In this document: positions 26,544 to 37,310 of the stretch, piece after piece
Layout: each line of letters starts with the position of its first letter
Position numbering within the stretch: the stretch's first letter is position 1
Source of the DNA: Pasteurellaceae bacterium RH1A
GTDB taxonomy: Bacteria > Pseudomonadota > Gammaproteobacteria > Enterobacterales > Pasteurellaceae
Direction of reading: 5' to 3'
Assembly: GCA_012221805.1 (NCBI GenBank)
Contig: CP015195.1
Span: forward strand, 1,411,771 to 1,475,770
Length of the DNA stretch: 64,000 bases
Made by a program: the position numbers and the translations under genes
The notes under the pieces: model-generated
The model's database searches: none
What the model was told of the DNA's origin: nothing
What the model saw: only the letters and a program-made list of their open reading frames with translations

Positions 26544-28764
26544 TTAGGCATGCGCCGTCTGTCTCACCCATTCCTGGGCCTGTTCCAAATCTTTCTCCCA
26601 GGCCTGGGCAATATTTTCAACCCAAGTTGCAATGCATTGTTCCCATTCTTGACTGTCTGTTTGGGCTTTTTGAGCGATTTGCTGGAGTTGGCTCAAGCCC
26701 ACGGAGGCCAATGCCCCTTGATTTTGTGGGCTTCGTCCAGCACAGCCTTACGTGAAGCTGGGCTTGGGCTAGCCTGCCAGGCTTGGTGGTAGTTGATAAG
26801 GTTTTCCACATACTTAGGCATCAGGCTGCCAAAGAGCTGGAAGTTATTCAGCACAGCCTGCTTGCCCATGACCTCACACAGTTCTCGTAGAATTTGACGG
26901 TCGAAGGCAACCTGGCTTTGCTCAACAAGCGGTTGTTTTTCGGGATTTTTTTGCAAAATATCATGGCCGAAATAGTGGTTGAGGCACTGGGAAAGGGCCT
27001 CTAGTGAAAGCGGCTTACGTAGCACATCATCCATACCCTGTTGCTGGTATTCGCCCTTGGTTTGTACGATGTTGGCAGTCAGTGCCACCAAGAGCGGCAG
27101 GTAGTCGATTTTGCCGCTTTCATACTGCTCCCGCAGGGCCTGGGCAATAGCCACACCCGTGGTATCAGGCAGTTGAATATCCAGCAAGATGAGATCGTAG
27201 CTTTGCTGGTTAAAACGCTCAAAGGCTTCCGCCCCTGTCATGGCCACGTCCACTTCACAGCCAAATTTTTCCAGCATGGCACGGGCCACCACCACATTGA
27301 CCTCAATGTCCTCCACCAGCAACACTTTCAGAGCGTGGTGGCTGATTTCCATTTTTTCTTGGGCCTGAGTGATGTCAGCTTGAATGGTTAGGGTAAAGGT
27401 CGCCCCTTGGTTTTCTTCGCTTTCCACGGTTAAATCGCCACCCATCAGGCGGGCAATCCGTTTGGAAATGGCCAGGCCAATGCCGCTGCCCTGGGCCTTT
27501 TTGCCCTGGCTGTTTTCGGCCTGATAGAACATGGCAAAGATCTTGCGTTGTTCGTGTTTGGGAATGCCAATGCCGGTGTCTTTTAATTTAAAGCAGAAAT
27601 GGTTGCTGTCGAGCTGGGATACGGTCAAATAAATATCGCCGCCATGTGGGGTGAATTTAACGGCATTGCTGACCAAGTTCCATAAAATTTGGCTAAGTCG
27701 GGCGTTATCAATATAAATAAAGCTCGGTAGGTTGTCGGCATAATCAATATGGAATTTAATTTTTTTCTTTTCGGCCATAATATTGGCAAAATGGCTAATG
27801 TCGGTAATTAATTGGGAGAATTCTACCTCGGTTCTAAATAATTCAATGCGGCGGCTGTCAATTTTTTCTAAATCAATAATATCGCTAAAAATATGGCCTA
27901 AAGAAATAGCGCTCACATTGATGGTTTTTAAATATTCCCGCTGCTGGGTATTTAGCTCCCCCTCTAAGAGAATACGGCTCAGGCCAATAATGCCGTTAAG
28001 GGGGTGCGTAATTCGTGGCTGATGGTGGCCATGAGTTTGGACTTGTCACGGTTATTTTTTTCGATAATGTCTTGGTAGCGGCGGCGTTCGGTAATATCCC
28101 GCCCAAAACCCATAATGCAGTGGCGGTTTTTAACTCGGTCGTAGTAAGGGACTTTGCGGATCTCAAAGCAGGCCAGTTTGTCGTTGGGGTAACGCACCCA
28201 TTCTTCATAGGTCATACTGGAATTGCTGACGAAGGTGTCACGGTCGGAGTCGGTTTCTAACTTGGCCGTTTCCAGGGAATAAACATCTTTTATATTTAAT
28301 TGGGTTAATTCGGCCTGGGTTTTGCCCGTTAATAATTCCATGGCACGGTTGCAGCCCAATATTCTGCCCGACTCATCACGGTAAAAAACCAAATCAGGTG
28401 AAGCATCAATAAAGGATTGGAGAAATTCGGCCTTTTGTTCTAATTCAATATTTAATTGGGCATCCTGTTCTCGTAGTTCGGATAAATCTTGCAGAGATTC
28501 TTGTAAACGCAGGCGGGAGCGTTCTAATTTCTCTACAATTAAATTGAAAAAATAAATCACAAAGGGGGCAGAAATTAACCCAAAAATAATGGAGCGTAAA
28601 ATATCACTGGTGTGAATTTGGGCAAAAAATAAGAGGCTTAAGAGCATTTGTAAGCCAATGGCAAAGGAGGCCAGCACAGCAAAGCCTAAGAGGGCGGAAC
28701 GCACCTTGCCCAATTTTAAGACCCAGTTTACATAGGCCTGTCCGTAGTGTTTGATGTTTTTCAT
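26544..28764 (-). pseudogene. arcB: Aerobic respiration sensor kinase ArcB, two frameshifts
   Basis: Hybrid histidine kinase of the ArcAB redox system. Two membrane helices (about residues 20-75), a coiled segment and a PAS domain (FIDASPDLVFYRDESGRILG) precede the kinase core HELRTPL and NLVSNAVKFT. A receiver domain (LLVEDIEVN, LILLDIQLPD) and an HPt domain (DEAHKIKG) follow. The frame breaks at a run of five G on the plus strand (28000-28004), where six would read HELRTPLNGIIGLSRILL. It breaks again at four C (26714-26717), where five would read KIKGALASVGLSQLQQ through to a stop at 26544. With both repaired the protein is about 740 residues and complete. Two independent -1 changes in G/C runs of a core gene suggest sequencing error. 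Confidence 0.88.
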
Positions 28765-28772
28765 AAGGTTTC

Positions 28773-29276
28773 CTATTCAAGCGCTTCAATGGCCGCCAGG
28801 CATTTGAATTTGCGGTATTCGGTTTCTTGCAACTGTTCCTGCCAAAAGGCCTTGTCTGGTTCACTGGCTTGATAATTTTGCTCCATAATCCAAGAGATTT
28901 TTTCATTTAAGGCCCTAAGCGCCTTCTTGTATTCGGCCAGCTTTTTATCATTGGGCAGATTATGGATATTGCGGGGGAAGCGGAAATTAGACTGAAAGCT
29001 AGGCCGAGTGGCTTTGAGTTGATTTGCAAATTTTTGGTGCTTTTCCACCGCTTGTTGCAGGGCCTTGAACTGGCGAAGCAGCTTATCGGCATAAAACTCG
29101 GCCAGTTCGGCCTGTTCTGCCTGACTAAGCAGGGCGGCTGTGACCTGAATTTCTCGTATAAAATCAGCCACCTTGGCCCTGGTTTGATTAAAGGCTTGGG
29201 GAGCGGTGGTTACGGTTTCCTGCTCATAGGGCCTAAAGAAGGCCAGTTGCTGGGAAAGGGATTGGTTAAAGTTCAT
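28773..29276 (-). CDS. priC: Primosomal replication protein N'' (PriC)
   Basis: Replication-restart factor that helps load DnaB at stalled forks. The 167-residue protein has the family text FRFPRNIHNLPNDKKLAEYK then ALRALNEKISWIMEQN and is predicted mostly helical. It lies just upstream of arcB (8-bp gap), so the two may be cotranscribed. Upstream, 29277-29480 shows no gene. Confidence 0.88.
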   Translation of the reverse strand: MNFNQSLSQQLAFFRPYEQETVTTAPQAFNQTRAKVADFIREIQVTAALLSQAEQAELAEFYADKLLRQFKALQQAVEKHQKFANQLKATRPSFQSNFRFPRNIHNLPNDKKLAEYKKALRALNEKISWIMEQNYQASEPDKAFWQEQLQETEYRKFKCLAAIEALE

Positions 29277-29480
29277 GGGTTTGGTTTAGAAAAAACTTGG
29301 GCCTATTATCAGGAATTTATCGGTTTTTCAGAAAGATCTGTGAACCTTGATATATAAAAAGTAAGCGGCATTAGTTTGATTCTCCCAAACCTATGACGCC
29401 ACCTAGCCTTATTTTAACAGACAAATAATGGACTCATCTATTTAATTTACTTGAACATAACGGACAAATTTACAACAAAA

Positions 29481-29513
29481 AATCCCCCAGCTTTACCTCA
29501 AGGCTGGGGGATT
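29481..29513. terminator. Bidirectional terminator downstream of nanA
   Basis: AATCCCCCAGC (29481-29491) pairs with GCTGGGGGATT (29503-29513). On the minus strand, reading out of nanA, it is followed by TTTTTTGTTG. Confidence 0.9.
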
Positions 29514-29541
29514 TCTACTTATCTCTTCTTGTTACAAATCA

Positions 29542-30420
29542 TTACAGAAACTTAGCCTTAAGCTCTTTGGTTACAGCTTTTTGTTCTGCGGTTTGCTCTT
29601 TGGTCATTGGTTCACGGCAGTAGCCGGCTTGTACGCCTTCAAGCTCCAGTAAGCCTTTGATGGTTTGGTATAAACCATTGCCCAGGATGCCTTCGATAAG
29701 ATCGTTGGTCACGTTTTGAATTTCAAAGGCTTCTTTAACCTTGCCTGCTTGGGCCAATTCAAAGATTTGACGGGCACGAAGACCGTTTACGTTGAAGGTT
29801 GAGCCGATGGCACCGTCCACACCTAATACGGCAGCTGGTAACATCATTTCATCAAAGCCTGCATAGATGAGGTGGTTAGGGAAGGCCTTGCGTAAACGCT
29901 CAAGCAGATAAAAGTCGCCTGCGGTGAATTTCACGCCGATGATTTTTTCGTTTTGGAAGAGTTCCGCAAATTGGCTAACGCCGATGTTTACCCCTGTTAA
30001 GAATGGGATAGAGTAAACGATCATGGTGTTGCCTGTTTCACGAATGATGGTTTCGTAGAAGTTTTTGATTTCTAGGAAGCTAAATTTGTAGTAGAACGGC
30101 GTTACCGCTGACAGGCTGTCATAGCCTAATTCGGTGGCATATTTACCCAATTCAACTGCTTCTTTTAAGTTTACACTACCCACTTGGGCAATAAGTGCAA
30201 TCTGGTCTTTGGCTTCATCTTTAGCAATGCGGAAGATTTCTTTTTTCTCTTCGGTTGAAAGCATAAAGTTTTCACCTGTTGAGCCGCCCACATAGAGGCC
30301 ATCAACCTTCATTTTATCAATGTTGTGGCGGACGATTTGGCGTAGGCCTTGTTCATTGATGGTGCCGTCTTCGTTAAAAGAAACCAATAAGGCACTGAAA
30401 ATACCTTTTAAATTTTTCAT
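29542..30420 (-). CDS. nanA: N-acetylneuraminate lyase
   Basis: Class I aldolase that splits sialic acid into N-acetylmannosamine and pyruvate. The 292-residue protein has the substrate loop GGSTGEN (45-51), the catalytic Tyr136 in VYSIPF and the Schiff-base Lys164 in IGVKFTAGD. It is the last gene of the nanQ-siaR-nanA run and is followed by a strong terminator. Kinase (nanK), epimerase (nanE) and the SiaPT transporter are not in this window. Confidence 0.96.
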   Translation of the reverse strand: MKNLKGIFSALLVSFNEDGTINEQGLRQIVRHNIDKMKVDGLYVGGSTGENFMLSTEEKKEIFRIAKDEAKDQIALIAQVGSVNLKEAVELGKYATELGYDSLSAVTPFYYKFSFLEIKNFYETIIRETGNTMIVYSIPFLTGVNIGVSQFAELFQNEKIIGVKFTAGDFYLLERLRKAFPNHLIYAGFDEMMLPAAVLGVDGAIGSTFNVNGLRARQIFELAQAGKVKEAFEIQNVTNDLIEGILGNGLYQTIKGLLELEGVQAGYCREPMTKEQTAEQKAVTKELKAKFL

Positions 30421-30501
30421 AGGAATACCCTTTTGATGATTAAGTTAAATAAATAGGGGTTGCGTTTTGCAAGTTTTTTGCAAATCCCAACCGCTTGTAA
30501 A

Positions 30502-31365
30502 TTACAGTCTTTGCTCCAAAATCACATTAAGCGTCTTCTGCTTATGGGCCAATGCCTTGTCAGGATCGGCTGTGACCAAGAGCGTATAAATTAAGTCTAA
30601 TACAAAAAGCTGGGCCATTTTGGTGCCGATGGAGTCCCCTTGCATCTGACCCTGACGGTTGCCGTTAATCAGCACATAATCGGCTACATCCGTAATGGGG
30701 GAGCGTAAATAGTGGGTCAGGGCAATGGTCACAGCGCCATTCATTTTGGCAATGCGTAAGGCGCGGTTGGTTTCTTCCGACTGGCCCGAATGGCTAATGC
30801 CTAAAACCACATCCCCCCGCTTGACCAAGGCCGCCTGCATATACATAAAATGGTTGTTGGTCACCGCATCGGTTTGCAGGCCGATACGCATCAATTTATG
30901 CTTGGCATCTTCTGCGGTGAGGCCTGATGAACCGACCCCAAACAAGAAGATCCGATTGGCCCCTCTAAGCATGGTGACCACATCGTCTAACACCTCAAAA
31001 TCCAGCAGGTTGATGGTTTCTGCAATCACATTGCTTAGGCTGGCCTGCAACTTCACGGCAATTTCTTTGGGCGTATCCACATCGGACACATCGGTGTCCA
31101 ACATTTCGTAATTTTCTTTGGCCTGGGTGGCCAGCTCAATGGCCAAGTCCAATTTAAAATCAGTATAGCCCTTATAGCCCAAGGTGCGGCAAAAGCGAAT
31201 AAAGGTTGCCTCCCCCACATCCAACTGGGCTGCCACTTCAGACAAGGAACATTGGTTGAGCAGCTGGGGCGAGGCCAAAATGGCATTGGCAATCTTTTTT
31301 TCTGTCTTGGTTAGGCTAAATTGCAGGGCACCGATGGTGTCTAAAATCTTTCCACGGGACGACAT
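30502..31365 (-). CDS. siaR: RpiR-family regulator of sialic acid genes (SiaR/NanR type)
   Basis: A 287-residue regulator with an N-terminal helix-turn-helix (CSLSEVAAQLDVGEATFIRF) and a C-terminal SIS sugar-phosphate domain (LFGVGSSGLTAEDAKHKLMR, GISHSGQSEETNRAL). In Haemophilus, SiaR represses the nan and siaPT genes and responds to glucosamine-6-phosphate together with CRP; the same role is inferred from its place between nanQ and nanA. The gap to nanQ is 9 bp. A USS core lies at 30490 in the 81-bp gap to nanA. Confidence 0.88.
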   Translation of the reverse strand: MSSRGKILDTIGALQFSLTKTEKKIANAILASPQLLNQCSLSEVAAQLDVGEATFIRFCRTLGYKGYTDFKLDLAIELATQAKENYEMLDTDVSDVDTPKEIAVKLQASLSNVIAETINLLDFEVLDDVVTMLRGANRIFLFGVGSSGLTAEDAKHKLMRIGLQTDAVTNNHFMYMQAALVKRGDVVLGISHSGQSEETNRALRIAKMNGAVTIALTHYLRSPITDVADYVLINGNRQGQMQGDSIGTKMAQLFVLDLIYTLLVTADPDKALAHKQKTLNVILEQRL

Positions 31366-31374
31366 TTTCGCCTC

Positions 31375-31851
<477 letters not shown>

Positions 31852-31978
31852 CTAAAATTAGCACTTTGAAAATATACTCCAGTTATTGAAAGAATAAAGA
31901 TTTTTTACTTCAAAAACAAGCAGCAAAGTGTAAAAATGAGAAGTAGATCAAAGTTTTTCAGGTGCTCAATAGCAAAAA

Positions 31979-32009
31979 GGCAGTTTACCCTTAGATAAAC
32001 TGCCCTTTT
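31979..32009. terminator. Bidirectional terminator downstream of pmbA
   Basis: GGCAGTTTA (31979-31987) pairs with TAAACTGCC (31996-32004). T-runs follow on both strands (CTTTTT on plus, TTTTTG on minus). It ends pmbA and insulates the nan promoter. Confidence 0.9.
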
Positions 32010-32014
32010 TCATC

Positions 32015-33364
32015 TTATTCCCCAGACACTTTCAATTTGTCTAACAAAATCGACCCCGTCTGAATATTGGAACGATGCTCCACATCATCTCCTACTGCAA
32101 CCAGGTTCTTAAACATTTCCTGTAACTGGCCTGCGATGGTAATTTCGGCCACAGGGTACTGGATTTGGCCATTTTCCACCCAAAAACCTGCCGCCCCTCG
32201 GGAATATTCGCCTGTCACGCTGTTGATGGCAGAACCTAGCATTTCAGTCACTAAGAGGCCTGTGCCCATTTCTGCCAGCAAGGCATCTAGCCCACCTGCC
32301 CTATTCGGTTTAACCAGCCAGTTATGAATGCCGCCTGCATGGCCTGTGGTTTGTAGGCCTAGCTTGCGGGCGCTGTAGGAGGTCAGTAGGTAGGTTTGTA
32401 AGATACCATCGCTAACAATTTCCCGATCTTGGGTACGAACCCCTTCGCTGTCAAAAGGTGAAGATGCTAACTGGCGGAGCAAGTGCGGCCGTTCCACAAT
32501 TTCAAACCAGTCGGGCAGGATTTGCTGGCCCAATTTATCCTGCATAAAGCTGGCCTTACGATAAAGTGCGCCGCCGCTAATTGCGCCTGCCAAATGGCCA
32601 ATTAGGCCTGTGGCGATGTCGTTATAGAAGATAACCGGCACTTCGCAGGTCTTGAGTTTTTGTGGATTGAGCCTGTCCACCGCCTTAAAAGCCGCCTCTT
32701 GGCCCACCCATTCAGGGCTGGCTAATTGGCTGAAATCACGGGAAATGGTGTACTCATAGTCCCGTTCGAGCTGATCTTCAAAAGCAGAAATTACACTGCA
32801 AGACAGGGAATAGCGGCTAGACAAGTAGCTCTGCAAGAGGCCGTGGGTGTTGCCATAAACCCGCACGCCCGAATGGGAATTAAAGCTGGCCCCCTCGCTA
32901 TTGACCACCCTTTCATCCGCCGCCAGGGCTGAATGTTCCACCGCCTTGGCCAACTCAATGGCCTCATCAACCGAGACATCGGCTTGATGATAGAGGTCTA
33001 AATTAGGGGCATCAAAGGCCATCATGTCCCGATCGGCTAGGCCTGTGCAATCATCTTCTGAAGTGTATTTGGCAATGGCCAGGGCCGACTCCACCGCCCG
33101 CTGGATGGACTGGGGTTGCAAGTCTGAAGTGGAAGCATTGCCCTTGCGCTTGCCCAAGTAAACCGAGATCCCAAGCGATCCATCATTGTTAAACTCAATA
33201 TTTTCCAGCTCCTCCAAACGGGTAGAAACCGAAAGCCCGGCTACCTTGGTCACCGCCACCTCGGCCTCTGCGCCGGCCTTTTTTGCAAAATCAAGGGCCG
33301 ATTGCACCGCTTGTCTTAGGGTTTGTTCCTGTTCTTGGAGTTCTGCTTTATCAATTAATGCCAT
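32015..33364 (-). CDS. pmbA: Metalloprotease PmbA/TldE
   Basis: TldE/PmbA subunit of the TldD/TldE protease that trims peptides such as microcin precursors and CcdA. The 449-residue protein has family texts [34 protein letters not shown] and [20 protein letters not shown]. PmbA itself lacks the metal-binding motif carried by TldD. It is divergent from darP, a conserved neighbourhood in gammaproteobacteria, with AGGAA before the start. Confidence 0.95.
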   Translation of the reverse strand: MALIDKAELQEQEQTLRQAVQSALDFAKKAGAEAEVAVTKVAGLSVSTRLEELENIEFNNDGSLGISVYLGKRKGNASTSDLQPQSIQRAVESALAIAKYTSEDDCTGLADRDMMAFDAPNLDLYHQADVSVDEAIELAKAVEHSALAADERVVNSEGASFNSHSGVRVYGNTHGLLQSYLSSRYSLSCSVISAFEDQLERDYEYTISRDFSQLASPEWVGQEAAFKAVDRLNPQKLKTCEVPVIFYNDIATGLIGHLAGAISGGALYRKASFMQDKLGQQILPDWFEIVERPHLLRQLASSPFDSEGVRTQDREIVSDGILQTYLLTSYSARKLGLQTTGHAGGIHNWLVKPNRAGGLDALLAEMGTGLLVTEMLGSAINSVTGEYSRGAAGFWVENGQIQYPVAEITIAGQLQEMFKNLVAVGDDVEHRSNIQTGSILLDKLKVSGE

Positions 33365-33451
33365 TTCCTAGCCTTATCTACACGAATAAATTTGCACATT
33401 CTACCGCAAAACTCTGCTAAAATATGCCATTTTTTATGGATAGGAGCCCTA

Positions 33452-33979
33452 ATGGCCAGAAAACAACGCAATGAAATCGACTGGACAGATGAGGAAGAAG
33501 AAATCATCTGGGTCAGCAAGAGCGAAATTAAGCGGGATGCGGAAGCCCTTAAAAAGCTTGGTGCCAGCTTGATTGAACTTAGCCCGCAAAACTTGGCAAA
33601 AATCCCCCTTGATGATGAACTGAAAGATGCCATTGAACTGGCCCAGCGCCTCAAACTAGAAGCTCGCCGTCGCCAGTTGCAATACATCGGCAAGCTCTTA
33701 CGCAACCTTGATCCAGAGCCTATTCAAGAGGCCTTAGACAAGGTGGAAAACCGCCACGCCCAACAGTTAGCCTTGCTACAAAAGCTGGAAGTGGTGCGAG
33801 ATCAGCTAATCGAAGAAGGCGACAGTGCCGTCAATGCCCTGCTTGATGAATACCCTGAGCTAGACCGCCAGCACCTACGCAACCTAGTGCGGATGGCTCA
33901 AAAGGAAAAACAGGCCAACAAGCCACCTAAAAACTACCGTGAAATCTTTCAATATTTAAAATCTGTGATTGCAGAATAG
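33452..33979 (+). CDS. darP: Ribosome biogenesis factor DarP (YjgA)
   Basis: A 175-residue highly charged, helical protein that associates with pre-50S ribosomes. [20 protein letters not shown] and [20 protein letters not shown] are family signatures. The ATG at 33452 has AGGAG seven bases upstream; an upstream in-frame start at 33392 falls in the promoter region. Divergent from pmbA as in other gammaproteobacteria. Confidence 0.94.
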   Translation: MARKQRNEIDWTDEEEEIIWVSKSEIKRDAEALKKLGASLIELSPQNLAKIPLDDELKDAIELAQRLKLEARRRQLQYIGKLLRNLDPEPIQEALDKVENRHAQQLALLQKLEVVRDQLIEEGDSAVNALLDEYPELDRQHLRNLVRMAQKEKQANKPPKNYREIFQYLKSVIAE

Positions 33980-33989
33980 TGGGAACAAA

Positions 33990-34352
33990 ATGAAAACCTT
34001 ATTAATGATCCATGGCCTTACGGCCTATCTTAGCTTGAGCCTCTTGCTCATTCGTGGTGTGATGTCTGTTAAAGGCAAAGACTGGCGGGCTTATAAACTC
34101 CTTAAAATTGCCCCGCATGCGGTCGATACCCTTCTTTTAGTCACGGGCTTTGCCTTTGTGGGAATCTTATTAGCCAACGAGTATGTCGAACTGGCCCAGT
34201 TAAGTTGGGTGCTGCCAAAACTGGCCTTTATTGTGCTTTATGTGATTTTCAGCGCCAAGGCCTTTAAGAAAAACCAACCCTTCTCCCTCAAACATTTCTT
34301 ACTGGCAGTGGTAAGTTTTATGTTGGCAATTTTTACGGCGGTGCTTCACTAG
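33990..34352 (+). CDS. SirB-family membrane protein
   Basis: A 120-residue inner-membrane protein with four hydrophobic helices. The opening MIHGLTAYLSLSLLLIRGVM and the later RAYKLLKIAPHAVDTLLLVT are typical of the SirB2/DUF (PF04247) family, with conserved His and Arg in the first helix. Its function is not established; some members lie near regulators of invasion genes. It follows darP by ten bases and is probably cotranscribed. Confidence 0.82.
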   Translation: MKTLLMIHGLTAYLSLSLLLIRGVMSVKGKDWRAYKLLKIAPHAVDTLLLVTGFAFVGILLANEYVELAQLSWVLPKLAFIVLYVIFSAKAFKKNQPFSLKHFLLAVVSFMLAIFTAVLH

Positions 34353-34368
34353 GCTTTCTTGCTCTGCT

Positions 34369-34438
34369 GGCGCCAGCGTCCCCGCTGGTGCCAATATTAA
34401 AGCCGTAAAAATCAGCACCAACCTGGAGGCTGGCGCTA
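34369..34438. repeat. BIME family B inverted pair
   Basis: GGCGCCAGCGTCCCCGCTGG (from 34369) and CACCAACCTGGAGGCTGGCG (from 34416) form an inverted pair downstream of the SirB-like gene. A USS core (ACAAGCGGTC) follows at about 34458. Confidence 0.85.
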
Positions 34439-34574
34439 TCTATATCCTCTTCTTTCATTCCCTTTCAACAAGCGGTCTAAATTCCCTCAAAATCTGCAAA
34501 TTTGTCTTAAGCAACCGTTTGCTTTTGTGCTATCATTCCGCCCGTTTTTTAGTATCAATACCAAAGGATTTAAA

Positions 34575-35072
34575 ATGACCGCAAAAGCACAAATTGCCAT
34601 TGTGATGGGTTCCAAAAGCGACTGGGCGACCATGGTTGAAGCCACTCAAATGCTGGATCTCTTTAACCTGCCTTATCACGTTGAAGTGGTGTCTGCCCAC
34701 CGCACGCCCGACAAGCTCTTCCAGTTTGCCCAAGGAGCTGAACAAGCCGGTTATAAGGTGATTATTGCAGGCGCAGGCGGGGCAGCCCATTTGCCGGGTA
34801 TGATTGCGGCCAAAACCATTGTGCCTGTGCTGGGTGTGCCAGTTAAAAGCTCCACCCTCAGCGGCATTGACAGTCTCTACTCTATCGTGCAAATGCCCAA
34901 GGGCATTCCTGTCGGCACCCTGGCCATTGGCAATGCAGGAGCGGCCAATGCAGGCCTGTTAGCTGCCCAAATTTTGGCAGCTTTTGACAAGGATTTAGCC
35001 CAAAAACTCCACCAATTCCGCGCCCAACAAACCCAAAGCGTGTTGGATAATCCTGATCCGAGGGCTGAATAG
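34575..35072 (+). CDS. purE: N5-carboxyaminoimidazole ribonucleotide mutase
   Basis: Converts N5-CAIR to CAIR in purine synthesis. The 165-residue class I PurE has [12 protein letters not shown], the catalytic SAHRTP loop and [11 protein letters not shown]. The ATG at 34575 has AAAGGA upstream. Its TAG overlaps by one base the GTG of ansA, so translation is coupled. Confidence 0.96.
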   Translation: MTAKAQIAIVMGSKSDWATMVEATQMLDLFNLPYHVEVVSAHRTPDKLFQFAQGAEQAGYKVIIAGAGGAAHLPGMIAAKTIVPVLGVPVKSSTLSGIDSLYSIVQMPKGIPVGTLAIGNAGAANAGLLAAQILAAFDKDLAQKLHQFRAQQTQSVLDNPDPRAE

Positions 35073-36037
35073 TGAGCAAAAAACTGCTGATTTTGCACAC
35101 AGGCGGCACCATTTCCATGAGCGAGGGAGAAAACGGCAAGGTTACCCCTTCAGATCGTAATCCCCTTTTAGATTCCCTTACCCGCCTCAACCACCCAGCA
35201 CAACTGGTGCAGGAGGCAGTGCTTAACCTGCCCTCGCCCCATATTCATCTGGCACATTGGATCTTATTGAAAAATCGGATTGAACAGGCCGTTCAAACCG
35301 AGCAGGTGGATGGCATTGTGATCACCCACGGCACAGATACCTTGGAAGAAACGGCCTATTTCCTTGATTTGGCCCTGGCCGTGGACGTGCCTGTGGCCAT
35401 CACGGGCGCCATGCGTTCCAGCAATGAACTGGGGGCCGATGGCCTCATCAACCTGCAAAGCGCCATCTTGGTTGCCTTAAGTGAAGAAAGCCGTGGCAAG
35501 GGCGTGTTGGTGGTTATGAATGATGAAATTCACAATGCCAAGTTTGTGACCAAAACCCACACCACCAATGTGGCCACCTTCCAAACCCCAACCTTCGGCC
35601 CCTGCGGCCTAGTGGCTAAAAATCGGGTGCTCTACTTCCAGCAACTCAGCCACTATGAACGCTTCCCAATGGGAGACTTGGTTAAAGACAATGTGCAACT
35701 GATCAAAACCTATGCGGGCATGGACAGCTTCTTGCTCAAGCAACTGGCCCAAAGTGCCTGCCATGGTGTGGTGATTGAAGCTTTAGGTGCTGGTAACCTG
35801 CCGCCAAGTTGCTTGGAAGGGCTTGAGGCTCTCTTGCAGGCCAAGATCCCCGTGGTGCTGGTTTCCCGTGCCTTTAACGGCGTAACCCAAGATGTCTATG
35901 ACTACCAAGGCGGCGGCAAACAACTCAAGCAAAAAGGTGTAATTTTCACCACAGGTCTGAGTGGCCAAAAGGCCCGTATCAAATTGCTGGTTTTGTTAAA
36001 TCAGACCCTAAACCGACCGCTTGCAGACTATTTTTAA
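35072..36037 (+). CDS. ansA: L-asparaginase, cytoplasmic type I
   Basis: Hydrolyses asparagine to aspartate and ammonia. The 321-residue protein lacks a signal peptide. It has the two active-site Thr motifs, HTGGTISM near residue 9 and ITHGTDTLEETAYF near residue 90, plus ITGAMRSSNELGADG. It starts with GTG in TAGTG, overlapping the purE stop. It sits between purE and purK, which are normally adjacent; aspartate made here could feed purine synthesis, an inference. Confidence 0.93.
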   Translation: MSKKLLILHTGGTISMSEGENGKVTPSDRNPLLDSLTRLNHPAQLVQEAVLNLPSPHIHLAHWILLKNRIEQAVQTEQVDGIVITHGTDTLEETAYFLDLALAVDVPVAITGAMRSSNELGADGLINLQSAILVALSEESRGKGVLVVMNDEIHNAKFVTKTHTTNVATFQTPTFGPCGLVAKNRVLYFQQLSHYERFPMGDLVKDNVQLIKTYAGMDSFLLKQLAQSACHGVVIEALGAGNLPPSCLEGLEALLQAKIPVVLVSRAFNGVTQDVYDYQGGGKQLKQKGVIFTTGLSGQKARIKLLVLLNQTLNRPLADYF

Positions 36038-36047
36038 GGACGATACC

Positions 36048-37136
36048 ATGAACAAAAGCTCCCTCTACCCGCCTATTTATGTCCTAGGCAATGGCCAACT
36101 GGGCAGAATGCTCCGCTATGCCGGCGCCCCGCTGGATATTGATGTTAAGCCCCTGGCCTTTGATGCTCCCGTCTTTGAGATCGAGGCCAATAGCCTGATT
36201 ACGGCTGAAATTGAACGCTGGGCTGACACACCGCTTACCCAGCTCTTGGGCAACCACCAAAATTTTGTCAATTTGCCCGTCTTCGGCCGCCTGGCTGACA
36301 GGCTTACCCAAAAGACCCTCTTAGACCAATTAACACTGGCTACCAGCCCTTGGCAACTACTAGAAAGCCCTGAACAATGGCCTCAAGTCTTTAGCCAAAT
36401 CGGGGAAAAAGTGGTGGTAAAACGCCGTACAGGCGGTTATGACGGCCGTGGCCAATGGATTGTGACCCAAGACAGCATTGACCAAATCACGCCTGATCTC
36501 TTTGGTGAAGTGATTGCCGAGAAATTTATCCCCTTTGATGGCGAGGTTTCCCTGGTTGGTGCCCGCTTCCGCAATGGTAACACCCGCTTCTACCCAGTTA
36601 CCCACAACCTACAGCAAAATGGGATTTTACGTTACAGTGTTGCGGATGTTGCGCTGCCTAACCAAGCCCTTTATCAAGCTCAAGCCGAAAAAATGCTGTC
36701 TGCCATCATGCAGGAGCTAGATTATGTGGGCGTGATGGCCATGGAATGCTTTGTGGTTGGCGATAAGCTCTTGATTAACGAATTAGCCCCACGGGTGCAC
36801 AACAGCGGCCACTGGACGCAACTGGGCTGCTCCATCAGCCAATTTGAACTCCACCTGCGTGCCCTTTTAGACCTGCCAACGCCAGAATTAAAGCCGATTG
36901 CCCCAAGTGTTATGGTCAATCTTATCGGCATTGAACACCAGGCCGCCTGGCTCAATCTGCCCTTCAGCCAACTGCACTGGTATGGCAAAGAAGTCCGAGC
37001 TGGCCGAAAACTGGGCCACATCAATCTCACCCACCCCGACAAGGCTGTCTTATGTGAGCTTTTAGAAAGCCTTAAGCCGCATTTAACGGAGGATTTCCAT
37101 TCGGGCTTAGAATGGGCCTGTGAAAAGCTGGCCTAA
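36048..37136 (+). CDS. purK: N5-carboxyaminoimidazole ribonucleotide synthase
   Basis: ATP-grasp enzyme that makes N5-CAIR from AIR, bicarbonate and ATP. The 362-residue protein starts YPPIYVLGNGQLGRMLRYAG; VVKRRTGGYDGRGQWIV and NELAPRVHNSGHWT are the ATP-grasp and substrate signatures. The ATG at 36048 has AAGGA eight bases upstream, overlapping the ansA stop. It is the last gene of purE-ansA-purK, followed by a hairpin at 37160-37196. Confidence 0.96.
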   Translation: MNKSSLYPPIYVLGNGQLGRMLRYAGAPLDIDVKPLAFDAPVFEIEANSLITAEIERWADTPLTQLLGNHQNFVNLPVFGRLADRLTQKTLLDQLTLATSPWQLLESPEQWPQVFSQIGEKVVVKRRTGGYDGRGQWIVTQDSIDQITPDLFGEVIAEKFIPFDGEVSLVGARFRNGNTRFYPVTHNLQQNGILRYSVADVALPNQALYQAQAEKMLSAIMQELDYVGVMAMECFVVGDKLLINELAPRVHNSGHWTQLGCSISQFELHLRALLDLPTPELKPIAPSVMVNLIGIEHQAAWLNLPFSQLHWYGKEVRAGRKLGHINLTHPDKAVLCELLESLKPHLTEDFHSGLEWACEKLA

Positions 37137-37159
37137 TTATACTTAGGCCTCCAACCCCA

Positions 37160-37196
37160 AAGGGCTGATTTCGATCTTACATTGAAATCGGCCCTT
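37160..37196 (+). terminator. Hairpin downstream of purK
   Basis: AAGGGCTGATTTC pairs with GAAATCGGCCCTT with one wobble pair; only a weak T-rich tail (ATCATTT) follows. Confidence 0.6.
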
Positions 37197-37310
37197 ATCA
37201 TTTGGAGCTTGAAAACCACAAAGATAAAAAACATAGTTCAAAATAGGTAGATTTATGCTAAAATTTGCCCTAAATCAAAAAATCTTACTATTTTCAATTG
37301 GAAGACGTGT

